Below the pieces are notes generated by a model that ran no database searches, was not told the DNA's origin, and was given only the letters and a program-made list of their open reading frames with translations. A stretch of DNA of 39,560 nucleotides from Candidatus Aenigmatarchaeota archaeon (GTDB lineage Archaea; Aenigmatarchaeota; Aenigmatarchaeia; CG10238-14; SCSR01): positions 1 through 39,560 of the forward strand of contig JACOWB010000009.1 of assembly GCA_016177025.1 (NCBI GenBank), in the 5' to 3' direction. Below are positions 27,070 through 35,214 of the stretch, piece after piece; the stretch's first letter is position 1, and every line of letters begins with the position of its first letter. A program made the translations under genes and the position numbers.

Positions 27070-27648
27070 TTGGGAAGATTTATTAGTGCTGAAGGGCAAA
27101 AGAAATGTATGGCAAGATCCAGAGGCGACGAATTAGGATTTTACAAGATTATCAGCGTTGTGGCGATTTTGGTTGCTGTTGCCGCATTTGCCAGACCTTA
27201 TTTTTCAGGGGTGGATGCTGTGACGCCTTTGCTCCCAATCGAAGAATTGTCCACCAGCGGGTATACGAAAGTTGATGTCCAAGTGTCTGCATCCGAAAAT
27301 GCGGGTATCGTCACCATTCAGGGCGGATGTTATCAAGTGACTGCAACGACAGAACTGTCGCAAGTAGAATCGATAGCAAATGGTCAGGAGGGTAGAGTCG
27401 GATCCAGACCACTAACACACGATCTGTTCAAGGACGCAATGGAGAGTTTGGATGTTGTCATGGTGATGGTGAAGGTTGTCGATATGCAAGACAATACTTA
27501 CATAGGCAGGATGATTTTGAAACAGGGCGATAGAATTGTGAGCTTGGATTCCCGTCCGAGCGATGGGATAGCGTTGGCTGTCAGGACTGGCGCACCTGTA
27601 TACATGAAGGATGATTTGCTGAAATCGCAAGGGCAGTATGTCTGCTGA
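27070..27648 (+). CDS. DUF151 (bifunctional nuclease family) protein with N-terminal TM segment
   Basis: LDVVMVMVKVVDMQDNTYIGRMILKQGDRIVSLDSRPSDGIALAVRTGAPVYMKDDLL; start may be ATG at 27109. Confidence 0.85.
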   Translation: MGRFISAEGQKKCMARSRGDELGFYKIISVVAILVAVAAFARPYFSGVDAVTPLLPIEELSTSGYTKVDVQVSASENAGIVTIQGGCYQVTATTELSQVESIANGQEGRVGSRPLTHDLFKDAMESLDVVMVMVKVVDMQDNTYIGRMILKQGDRIVSLDSRPSDGIALAVRTGAPVYMKDDLLKSQGQYVC

Positions 27649-27927
27649 CTATTTCTTCAGCGCGTCTTTGAATTTATCTGCAAATTCCTTCGCTTCGTCT
27701 GAAAGTTTTTCAGCTGCTTTTTCCAAGGCCGCCTGCGGAGAGCCACGAGAAACATCGACCAGAATCTTAGGCTTGGATAAATAGGGGTGCTCCATGATTG
27801 TCGCGGCTTCCTTCACTGAAGGATCCTCCCACAATTTGTCTTTTACCATGTTTGCAAAAGCTATGGTCTCTTCGCCGAACTCCGCTATCAGGCGCTTGCC
27901 TGTGTCTTCCAGTTTCTTCAGTTCCAT
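27649..27927 (-). CDS. Hypothetical protein, 92 aa
   Basis: Intact ORF convergent with the DUF151 gene. Confidence 0.55.
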   Translation of the reverse strand: MELKKLEDTGKRLIAEFGEETIAFANMVKDKLWEDPSVKEAATIMEHPYLSKPKILVDVSRGSPQAALEKAAEKLSDEAKEFADKFKDALKK

Positions 27928-28034
27928 GTTATCCTAATTGTTTGGAAGAGGATTTAAAGATTTAGATTCTGGGAATAATGCCCACAAATGGAAATACCGT
28001 ATCTTTCTTATCTATTACTGTTTTATTATTATTT

Positions 28035-28119
28035 GGCCCCGTGTGGAAATTGGATATCCGAGGAGGCTTCGGAGCCTAGGAGCAACCTCCGGTTGAGGGT
28101 TCGAGTCCCTCCGGGGTCA
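28035..28119 (+). tRNA. tRNA-Arg(TCG) with predicted 12-nt intron at about 37/38 (about 28073-28084)
   Basis: Acceptor GGCCCCG/CGGGGTC with A73; D-arm TGGA/TCCG; T-arm GAGGG-TTCGAGT-CCCTC; GGAGG-CTTCGGA-CCTCC after removing AGCCTAGGAGCA. Confidence 0.82.
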
Positions 28120-28162
28120 TCTTCAAAAATTTAAAAATTAGAGTTGTCAACTAATTACAGGC

Positions 28163-29182
28163 TTGTATTTCATGAACGAGATATTGAAAGATTATGTTCG
28201 GGTGTGCAGAGAAGCCATCGAGATAGCAGAAGATATAAAATTGGATATGCCAGAACCGAGCCACATGGTGTTTACAGGTATGGGCGGATCGGGAATATCA
28301 GGCAACTTGGTGAAGGATATAGTGAAGGATGATATTACCCAACCTATAGATGTGTCAAAAGGGTACAATCTTCCCGGCTTCGCTAAGGAGGGCAGTCTTG
28401 TTGTTTGCACGAGCTATTCAGGAAATACGGAAGAGACACTAAGCCAGTTTGTTGAAGCATTGAAAAGAAAATGCCACATCATTTCAATAGGATCTGGAGG
28501 GAAGTTGCTTGAATGGTCGAAAAGATTTGGCGTTCCTTTCATTCAAGTGCCTAGCGGCTATCAGCCGAGGGAAAGTATACCGTATTTGTTTTTCCCTTTG
28601 ATAATGTGCATGCAGAAGATATTCAAGGTTGATTTCTCAAGAGATATAGAAGAGTTTCTAAGCGTGGTGCCTACAATAAATCTCGCAGATATTGACAAGA
28701 TTGCGTCCGCTGTAAAAGATACAATGCCCGTGATATACGGGCCTTCTGGATTTTTAGGGGTTATGAGAAGGACCAAATCCGAATTGAATGAGAACAGTAA
28801 GATGCATGCCAAGTTTGAGGAGTTGCCTGAGCTTAGCCATAACGAGGTTGTTGGTTATGAATTGTTTGAATACCCAAACCTTTCTGTGATTTTTATGAGA
28901 GACCATGATGAATTGCCTGTGATGTCAAAACGGATTGAAATTGTTAAAGATATTATTAAAGGTAAGGTGGGTAGTTTCCATGACATATGGGCTTACGGAA
29001 ACTCAAAGCTGGCAAAAATCCTTTCTCTGGTGTACCAAGGCGACTATCTAAGCTTCAAGCTTGCGGAATTGAGAAATGTTGATTGGAAGACTACAAAAAC
29101 GATAGACAAGGTAAAAGAAAGTTTGAAAGAACTCGGCACCGTGGAAAAACTTGAAAAAGAGCTGGAGTTTATATCCTCGTGA
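28163..29182 (+). CDS. Bifunctional phosphoglucose/phosphomannose isomerase (SIS domain)
   Basis: FTGMGGSGISGNLVKDI, VVCTSYSGNTEETLSQ, FEELPELSHNEVVGYE. Confidence 0.93.
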   Translation: MYFMNEILKDYVRVCREAIEIAEDIKLDMPEPSHMVFTGMGGSGISGNLVKDIVKDDITQPIDVSKGYNLPGFAKEGSLVVCTSYSGNTEETLSQFVEALKRKCHIISIGSGGKLLEWSKRFGVPFIQVPSGYQPRESIPYLFFPLIMCMQKIFKVDFSRDIEEFLSVVPTINLADIDKIASAVKDTMPVIYGPSGFLGVMRRTKSELNENSKMHAKFEELPELSHNEVVGYELFEYPNLSVIFMRDHDELPVMSKRIEIVKDIIKGKVGSFHDIWAYGNSKLAKILSLVYQGDYLSFKLAELRNVDWKTTKTIDKVKESLKELGTVEKLEKELEFISS

Positions 29183-29207
29183 TAATAATTACGGTTCTGT
29201 GAATTCC

Positions 29208-30107
29208 ATGGACAACCATACCAAAGGGTATCTTTACATGGTTATATCGACGTTGCTCATATCCATAGCATTCATATTCAATACATTTGCTCTGAGAGGA
29301 ACCAATCCGACGACAGGCGCGTTCTTTGTTTTTGGTTTCAGCACTATTGGAACATTCGCGATGCTGGTGGCCACGAAAAAGATAGGGAAAATAAAGCAAC
29401 TGATGCCAAGGTTTTGGAAACCCCTTCTTTTGATTGGTGTGCTCAATGGTGTAAGTGCTACCCTCTGGTTTTACCTTCTCGGTTTGATGGGACCTTCTCT
29501 ATTGAGTTTTCTGCTGAGATTTTCCACGATATTCATGATAATAATGGGTATTGTTTTCCTAAAGGAAAGATTCTCGAAGCTCGAAATCGTCGGCGGGTTG
29601 ATAATGATTGCCGGAACGTTTATAATCAGCTATTCGAACGGCGAGCTGATACTCTTTGGCGTGTCGCTCGCGATGATATTGTCAGCCGTATTCTCAGCCG
29701 TTCAGTTCCTGAATAAAGTTTACATAAAGGAGATAGATCCGCTTGTGATCAATGCATTAAGGGTTTTGTTCACATTCGCGACTGTTTCTACAATTGCTTT
29801 ATGGACATCGCAGCTAGCTGTGCCGCCTCTCGCCACATTGGGCTGGCTGGCACTTTCTTCTATATCGGCTGGGATGATAGGATTTCTTCTTAACTTCAAG
29901 GCGTTGCAACTGATAGATTTGTCGAAGACCGCCGTCATTCAGTCTATGCAGCCTTTTGTTGTCGTGCTATATTCAATACTGCTTCTGGGTTCGGTGCCAA
30001 GCAGCCTGCAAATGTTCGGCGGGATTGTGATTGTTGTTGGGACGATTGTATCGGTGTTGGCAAGGTACAAGCCCAAGTTTATAGCTAGGTTCATACCATT
30101 TGATTAG
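29208..30107 (+). CDS. EamA/DMT superfamily transporter
   Basis: About ten hydrophobic helices in two EamA-like halves; likely start at MDNHTKGYLYMVISTLL. Confidence 0.88.
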   Translation: MDNHTKGYLYMVISTLLISIAFIFNTFALRGTNPTTGAFFVFGFSTIGTFAMLVATKKIGKIKQLMPRFWKPLLLIGVLNGVSATLWFYLLGLMGPSLLSFLLRFSTIFMIIMGIVFLKERFSKLEIVGGLIMIAGTFIISYSNGELILFGVSLAMILSAVFSAVQFLNKVYIKEIDPLVINALRVLFTFATVSTIALWTSQLAVPPLATLGWLALSSISAGMIGFLLNFKALQLIDLSKTAVIQSMQPFVVVLYSILLLGSVPSSLQMFGGIVIVVGTIVSVLARYKPKFIARFIPFD

Positions 30108-30372
30108 CATGTATTTGAAAAATGCGGCACGAAAGGAAATTGAAAGGATAGACAAGATAATGGAGAACTTGGAGCTTATTGATGGGGAGAAAACAGATTC
30201 ATTGGTCAAGGTGATGAATTCGTATCATGAAGATTTGAAATCATTTTTCGGGAAGAAGCAGTACCTGCAGGCACTGGAAACTGCTTTTATTGTGTGGGCG
30301 TATGTCGATGCCGGACTGCATCTGAAAGTGTTTAGAGTGCCGGATTCTATAAAAAATATGTTCACGGTGTAG
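30100..30372 (+). CDS. DUF357 family protein
   Basis: SYHEDLKSFFGKKQYLQALETAFIVWAYVDAGLHL. Confidence 0.75.
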   Translation: MISMYLKNAARKEIERIDKIMENLELIDGEKTDSLVKVMNSYHEDLKSFFGKKQYLQALETAFIVWAYVDAGLHLKVFRVPDSIKNMFTV

Positions 30373-30455
30373 AATCGCCAAAGTTCTAATAAAAGAAATT
30401 CAAATATTATTAGAGGTCTGATTCGATCACAAACACACTTATCACAAAGCTGTCT

Positions 30456-32933
30456 ATGCAGGGATTCAAGAGTTTCAACAGACGTGTCTCCATACCTTTT
30501 CTTCCTGGCGTCAACGCGATAGCAGGCCCTAATGGTTCTGGAAAGTCTAATATATTGGATGCGGTCGCATTTGTTTTAGGGAGAACGTCGGCGAAGTCTT
30601 TGCGCGCTGACAGATTGCATGAGTTGATTTATCATGGTGGTGGTTCAAAATCTCGTGCCGACTTTGCATCAGTTGTATTGACTTTCGACAATTCCAAAAA
30701 AATGTTCCAGGTCGAAAGTGACGAGCTGTCTATAGTCAGAAAAGTAAATCAGAAGGGTGTGACTGTTTACAAAATGAATGATAGGACGGTTACACGAGAC
30801 AAAATAATTCAGACATTGAACGCTGCTAGAATACGTCCGGATGGACATAACATAATTTTGCAGGGTGATGTGACAGAGATTATTGAAATGAATCCCGTGG
30901 AAAGAAGGGGTATCATTGATGAGATATCGGGCATCGCAGAATACAACGACAAGAAGGAAAAATCTCAGAAGGATCTGGATGCCGTTGACCAGAAACTGAA
31001 GGAGGCCGAAATAATAATCAGCCAGCGATATGATATTTTCAAGAAATTGGAAGAGGAAAGGAATGTCGCAATTAAATACCAGAATTTACAACAGCAATTG
31101 AAGACATTGAAAGGATCGCTTGCAAACAAGAAAGTGCAGACATTCCAGGAACAGTTGGACAAGTTTGAGGAGACTCTTGCCGGAAAAACAGAATCGAATG
31201 AAAAACTAACGAAGGAACTTGAAGGGACTGAAAATGAATTAGAGGGTAAAGAAAAGGGTATAAGGGAAGTTGCAGATAAACTGATAGACCTCTCCAAAAG
31301 AGTTGAAATTGAAAAGGAAATATCGGAGCTTCGTTCGCAGATACTTATTAAGAAGGACAAGCTTGATTCCGACATGCGGGAAATCGAAAGATTGAATGAC
31401 TTGATCGAAAAATTGCAAGCATTTGAATCGAGAAAAACGGAATTGTCCGGAGAAATGCCTAGAGCTGTACGAAGCATTCTAGCATTGAATTTGCGAGGTG
31501 TCCATGGTACGATATCCAATCTTGTTTCAGTCCCAGAAAAGTATCAGATAGCAATCGAAGTCGCCGCGGGTCCGCATTTTAATGACATAGTCGTGGATGA
31601 CGACAATGTCGCATCGTATTGCATCGAATATCTGCGAAGGGAAAGAATTGGGAGAGCCACATTCGTGCCGCTGAACAAAATCAAACCTATATTCTTCAGA
31701 GAAACCGAACTGATAGGAAAGCATGGTGTGATAGGAGTTGCCAGCAAACTGATCAAATACGATACAAAGTTCATGTCTGCAGTAGAATTCGCCTTTGGAA
31801 ATACGCTTGTGGTGGACAAGTTGGATTCTGCGCGCGCGATAGGAGTTGGAAGAGCGAGAATGGTCACTCTTGATGGCGACCTCATTGAAAGGAGCGGCGC
31901 GATGATTGGAGGGCACTATATCAAATCACATGGAAAATTTGTTGAAGCGTCCACCAAGCAGGAGATTGATAGTTATCTGGATCTGAGAAGGAGACTGCAG
32001 GAAGAAACCGAGTTTTTGAAAGAGAACGTGGATGACCTGGAGAAAAAACTTAAGAAAATAGCCGTATCTGAAGGGACAAGAGAATTCATAGATCTGGAAA
32101 AATTGAGAATAGGTTCTGAACAGGAGATAGACAAGCTGAGGGAACGAAGAAAGAAACTCAACGAGAGAAGGTTAAATCTTGAAATAGAAATAAACAGGGC
32201 TAACATAGACAAGGCGAGGTTGGAAACAGAATTGCAAAACGCCAAGGTAGAATTGGAACAATATGGACAAATCGCTTTTGTAGATGAAAAAATACACATT
32301 CTAGAAAATTTCATAATTAAAAATGAAAAGGAACTTGCATCAATTGGGTTGGTCAACCTGAAAGCCATAGGCGAGTTTGAAAAGTTCAAAAATGAATTCG
32401 AAGGGTACAAGGAAAAATACGAAAAGATTCTTGAAGAAAAGAAAGCTGTCCTTGACATGATCATGAAAATCGAGGAAAAAAGGAAGGACGTTTTCTTCGG
32501 GACATTAAACGAAATCAAGCAGGAATTCAACAACATCTTTGTTAAGATGCTGAATGGGACTGCAAGCTTGGAGCTGGAAGACCAAAACAATCTGGAAAGC
32601 GGATTGATTATTAAGGCGAGTCCAAAAGGAAAAACTTTGCTTAATCTTGATGCGATGTCCGGCGGTGAAAAGTCGCTTACAGCGTTGGCTTTCATTTTCG
32701 CTATACAAACGTACAAGCCAGCGCCATTTTATATTTTGGATGAGGTCGACGCGGCACTTGATAAAGCCAACAGCAAAATTGTTGCCGACATGATTAAAGA
32801 ATTTTCGAAAAATGCACAATTCATCATGATCACGCACAATGACACAACAATCAAGGCTGCCGACCAAGTATACGGATGCAGCATGATAGACGGGGAAAGC
32901 AAGATAATGGCACTTGAACTGCCCAAGCAATGA
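30456..32933 (+). CDS. smc: Chromosome segregation protein SMC, short coiled-coil variant
   Basis: GPNGSGKSNILDAVAFVLG Walker A; hinge HGTISNLVSVPEKYQIAIEVAAG; MSGGEKSLTALAFIFAIQTYKPAPFYILDEVDAALD. Confidence 0.95.
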   Translation: MQGFKSFNRRVSIPFLPGVNAIAGPNGSGKSNILDAVAFVLGRTSAKSLRADRLHELIYHGGGSKSRADFASVVLTFDNSKKMFQVESDELSIVRKVNQKGVTVYKMNDRTVTRDKIIQTLNAARIRPDGHNIILQGDVTEIIEMNPVERRGIIDEISGIAEYNDKKEKSQKDLDAVDQKLKEAEIIISQRYDIFKKLEEERNVAIKYQNLQQQLKTLKGSLANKKVQTFQEQLDKFEETLAGKTESNEKLTKELEGTENELEGKEKGIREVADKLIDLSKRVEIEKEISELRSQILIKKDKLDSDMREIERLNDLIEKLQAFESRKTELSGEMPRAVRSILALNLRGVHGTISNLVSVPEKYQIAIEVAAGPHFNDIVVDDDNVASYCIEYLRRERIGRATFVPLNKIKPIFFRETELIGKHGVIGVASKLIKYDTKFMSAVEFAFGNTLVVDKLDSARAIGVGRARMVTLDGDLIERSGAMIGGHYIKSHGKFVEASTKQEIDSYLDLRRRLQEETEFLKENVDDLEKKLKKIAVSEGTREFIDLEKLRIGSEQEIDKLRERRKKLNERRLNLEIEINRANIDKARLETELQNAKVELEQYGQIAFVDEKIHILENFIIKNEKELASIGLVNLKAIGEFEKFKNEFEGYKEKYEKILEEKKAVLDMIMKIEEKRKDVFFGTLNEIKQEFNNIFVKMLNGTASLELEDQNNLESGLIIKASPKGKTLLNLDAMSGGEKSLTALAFIFAIQTYKPAPFYILDEVDAALDKANSKIVADMIKEFSKNAQFIMITHNDTTIKAADQVYGCSMIDGESKIMALELPKQ

Positions 32934-32937
32934 TTTT

Positions 32938-33651
32938 ATGAAAGGACAAATTCAAAAATCAGAAGAAGAGAATATTTTGAAAACAATTATCGAGAAGGAA
33001 AGCTGGGAAGACGTAATCTATTACATTGTAAGTCTGGAGCAACTGAATCCGTGGGATGTTAACCTCGTCAAACTGACGGAAAGTTTTATTAAATTCATCA
33101 AGAACATAGAAGACCTGGATTTCAGGATACCAGCAAAGGTTGTTTTCGTTGCAACGATATTATTGAGGTTGAAGGCGGATTATCTTTCCATATTTGAAGA
33201 AGAGGAAGACTCTGTTGAAGAAATGCTAAAGGAAGACAAGCCATTCGCCGAACTGGGAATAGACCCTAATCTTGTGCAACTTGGATATCCTATGCGAAGA
33301 GCACCAAAGCGTCAAGTCACACTAGAAGAATTGATTGTTGCGTTAAGGAAAGCTTTGGCTGTGAGGGAAAGAAAAGAGGAACGGGTGAAGGTTGCGAGAA
33401 GGCAGTTGGATGTTGTATCTGTTGCAGAAGAGGATATGACTATCAAGACAGAAAAAATGCTGAAAGAGATTGAAGAATTGATGCAGAAGCTTCACAGGGA
33501 TAAAATTGAATTCACGCAAATTGTAAAAGAATGGAAGAAAGATAAAGTCATAGAAAAATTTGTTCCATTATTGCATTTGGAAACTGATGGAAAACTTGTT
33601 GGGGAACAGGAAGATTTCTTCAAGGAAATAATGATAAGGAAGAAAAGTTGA
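32938..33651 (+). CDS. scpA: ScpA (kleisin)
   Basis: SLEQLNPWDVNLVKLTESFIKFI...IPAKVVFVATILLRLKADYLS; immediately downstream of smc; internal ATG preferred over ORF-track start 32914. Confidence 0.92.
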   Translation: MKGQIQKSEEENILKTIIEKESWEDVIYYIVSLEQLNPWDVNLVKLTESFIKFIKNIEDLDFRIPAKVVFVATILLRLKADYLSIFEEEEDSVEEMLKEDKPFAELGIDPNLVQLGYPMRRAPKRQVTLEELIVALRKALAVRERKEERVKVARRQLDVVSVAEEDMTIKTEKMLKEIEELMQKLHRDKIEFTQIVKEWKKDKVIEKFVPLLHLETDGKLVGEQEDFFKEIMIRKKS

Positions 33652-33685
33652 TTTTGTTAAATTCTGTACTGAAAAGTTTATATGT

Positions 33686-33703
33686 ATGTAACACGTGTTA
33701 CAT
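33686..33703. promoter_or_regulatory. 18-bp perfect palindrome ATGTAACACGTGTTACAT (candidate operator), adjacent to TATA-like TTTATATG
   Basis: Self-complementary over 18 nt; 17 nt upstream of the ORF at 33720. Confidence 0.7.
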
Positions 33704-33719
33704 AGCAGGGTGATTCAGA

Positions 33720-33929
33720 ATGAAGGAGTTCATCTTAACATTCGACTTACCAAGAGAAATGGGAACTGTTAAAGTCAGAACTTGGAGGGAATTGCAGAAG
33801 ATTGACGCGAGGATGATACAATTTTCAATGTGGAAATCTGCAAGACTGGATGAACTGATGAAAATAGCCATCGGGATCAAAAAATCTGGTGGGACTGCAA
33901 AAATACTGGAAGAAAGATTTGTCTTCTGA
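33720..33929 (+). CDS. 69-aa Cas2/PaaX-C-like ferredoxin-fold miniprotein
   Basis: FILTFDLPREMGTVKVRTWRELQKIDARMIQFSMWKS resembles the Cas2-like pattern (FDIPxxxRxxRxxLRxxLxxxGFxxxQxSxW). Confidence 0.55.
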   Translation: MKEFILTFDLPREMGTVKVRTWRELQKIDARMIQFSMWKSARLDELMKIAIGIKKSGGTAKILEERFVF

Positions 33930-33960
33930 AAATTAATATCAGCGAAACAAAATTAATTAC

Positions 33961-34461
33961 ATGAACAAGAAAGCTCTTGTTGAATCAGCTCTGTTTGTTT
34001 CTGACAAACCTATCAGCTTAGCCAAGCTTTCTGAAATCACTGGCTTGCCGCTAGAAGAGCTGGGACCTGTAATCGAGAAAATAAAGCAGGAGCATTCCAA
34101 AGAGGAGAAAGGTATGGATTTGGTTGAGATTCCTGAAGGTTATGAATTCCGAATAAAGCCGCAGTATCGAGACAAGATTGCAAAACTCGCCCCGTTATCG
34201 GACTTGACAGAAGGCATGCTGCGGACACTTGCGTTGACTGTTGCGATAAAACCGCCGGTGAAGCAATCCGCAATTGTAAGATATCAGGGGAACAAAGCAT
34301 ACGGATATATCGAACAATTGGAAAGGAAGGGATTGGTTAAGACGGAAAAATTCTCGCGGACGAAAGTTGTAAAGCTCACGGACGAATTCGAGAAATATTT
34401 CGGCAAAAGCGTGGACGAACTGAAGAAATTATTGGAAGGGACTAAACAGACAGGCTCCTGA
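33961..34461 (+). CDS. scpB: ScpB (SMC-associated winged-helix protein)
   Basis: VESALFVSDKPISLAKLSEITGLPLEELGPVIEKI...RTLALTVAIKPPVKQSAIVRYQGNKAYGYIEQLERKGLV. Confidence 0.93.
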   Translation: MNKKALVESALFVSDKPISLAKLSEITGLPLEELGPVIEKIKQEHSKEEKGMDLVEIPEGYEFRIKPQYRDKIAKLAPLSDLTEGMLRTLALTVAIKPPVKQSAIVRYQGNKAYGYIEQLERKGLVKTEKFSRTKVVKLTDEFEKYFGKSVDELKKLLEGTKQTGS

Positions 34462-35131
34462 CCATCAATCCATTCTCTGTTATTTCAAAGGGGTATATCT
34501 TCTTCCCGTGATCCGTTCTTCTCATCTTAAGTATCTGCAAATTTCTCGAAGCGCCGCCGACGGTCATGTAATTCAACAGTATCACAGAATCTGCCACGAA
34601 CTCCTCGAATCCGAATTTGCTTATCTCATCCTTCGCGCTTCTGGGAACCTCGGATATGATCATGCTCGTCACGCCAAGCGATTTCAATGTGTTCAGCATG
34701 TCGAAAGCCTTCGACCTCAGCTGGAACGACTCCTCGGGCCTCTCCTTCCACCCCATCGTCGCTATCGTCAGGCTGTCCAAAGCAAACCTCGTCGCGTTTG
34801 TCTTCTTCACGCTCTCGACTATCCTGGTCGTCACTGACGATATGTCGCTCGCAATCATGCTCTCCAATCTGAATCTCCCCGCTGCGGCGTACTTTGAAAA
34901 GTCCCACCCGAATCTTGCGACGTCACGAAGAATGTCATCAGGCCTCTGCTCAAGCGTGACATAAACGCCATTCTCCCCTTTCTGAAGGCCGTTCCATATG
35001 TACTGCATTCCTAGTATCGTCTTCCCTGTACCGGCATTGCCGGCAACCAAATTAATCGAACCTTTCACCAGCCCGCCTTCAATCAGCTTGTCAAATCCTG
35101 GAACTCCAGTCTCCACTCTTTCTTCAGGCAT
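34442..35131 (-). CDS. KaiC-like RecA-superfamily ATPase
   Basis: ETGVPGFDKLIEGGLVKGSINLVAGNAGTGKTILGMQYIWNGLQKGENGVYVTLEQ. Confidence 0.93.
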   Translation of the reverse strand: MPEERVETGVPGFDKLIEGGLVKGSINLVAGNAGTGKTILGMQYIWNGLQKGENGVYVTLEQRPDDILRDVARFGWDFSKYAAAGRFRLESMIASDISSVTTRIVESVKKTNATRFALDSLTIATMGWKERPEESFQLRSKAFDMLNTLKSLGVTSMIISEVPRSAKDEISKFGFEEFVADSVILLNYMTVGGASRNLQILKMRRTDHGKKIYPFEITENGLMVRSLSV

Positions 35132-35214
35132 AAATAGAACTTGGTGAAAGTTTCAGATAAAGTTTAATGTTAATCAATGCTGCTACAAAACTGCAATCAA
35201 CCATCTTTGAGGAT

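Noticed and set aside
31973-32716. 247-aa minus-strand ORF
   Set aside because: Antisense of SMC coiled coil; Ser/Phe/Leu-rich translation is typical of antisense Lys/Glu-rich coding
33720-33929. CRISPR-Cas adaptation module
   Set aside because: No repeat-spacer array, no Cas1 and no other cas genes in the window
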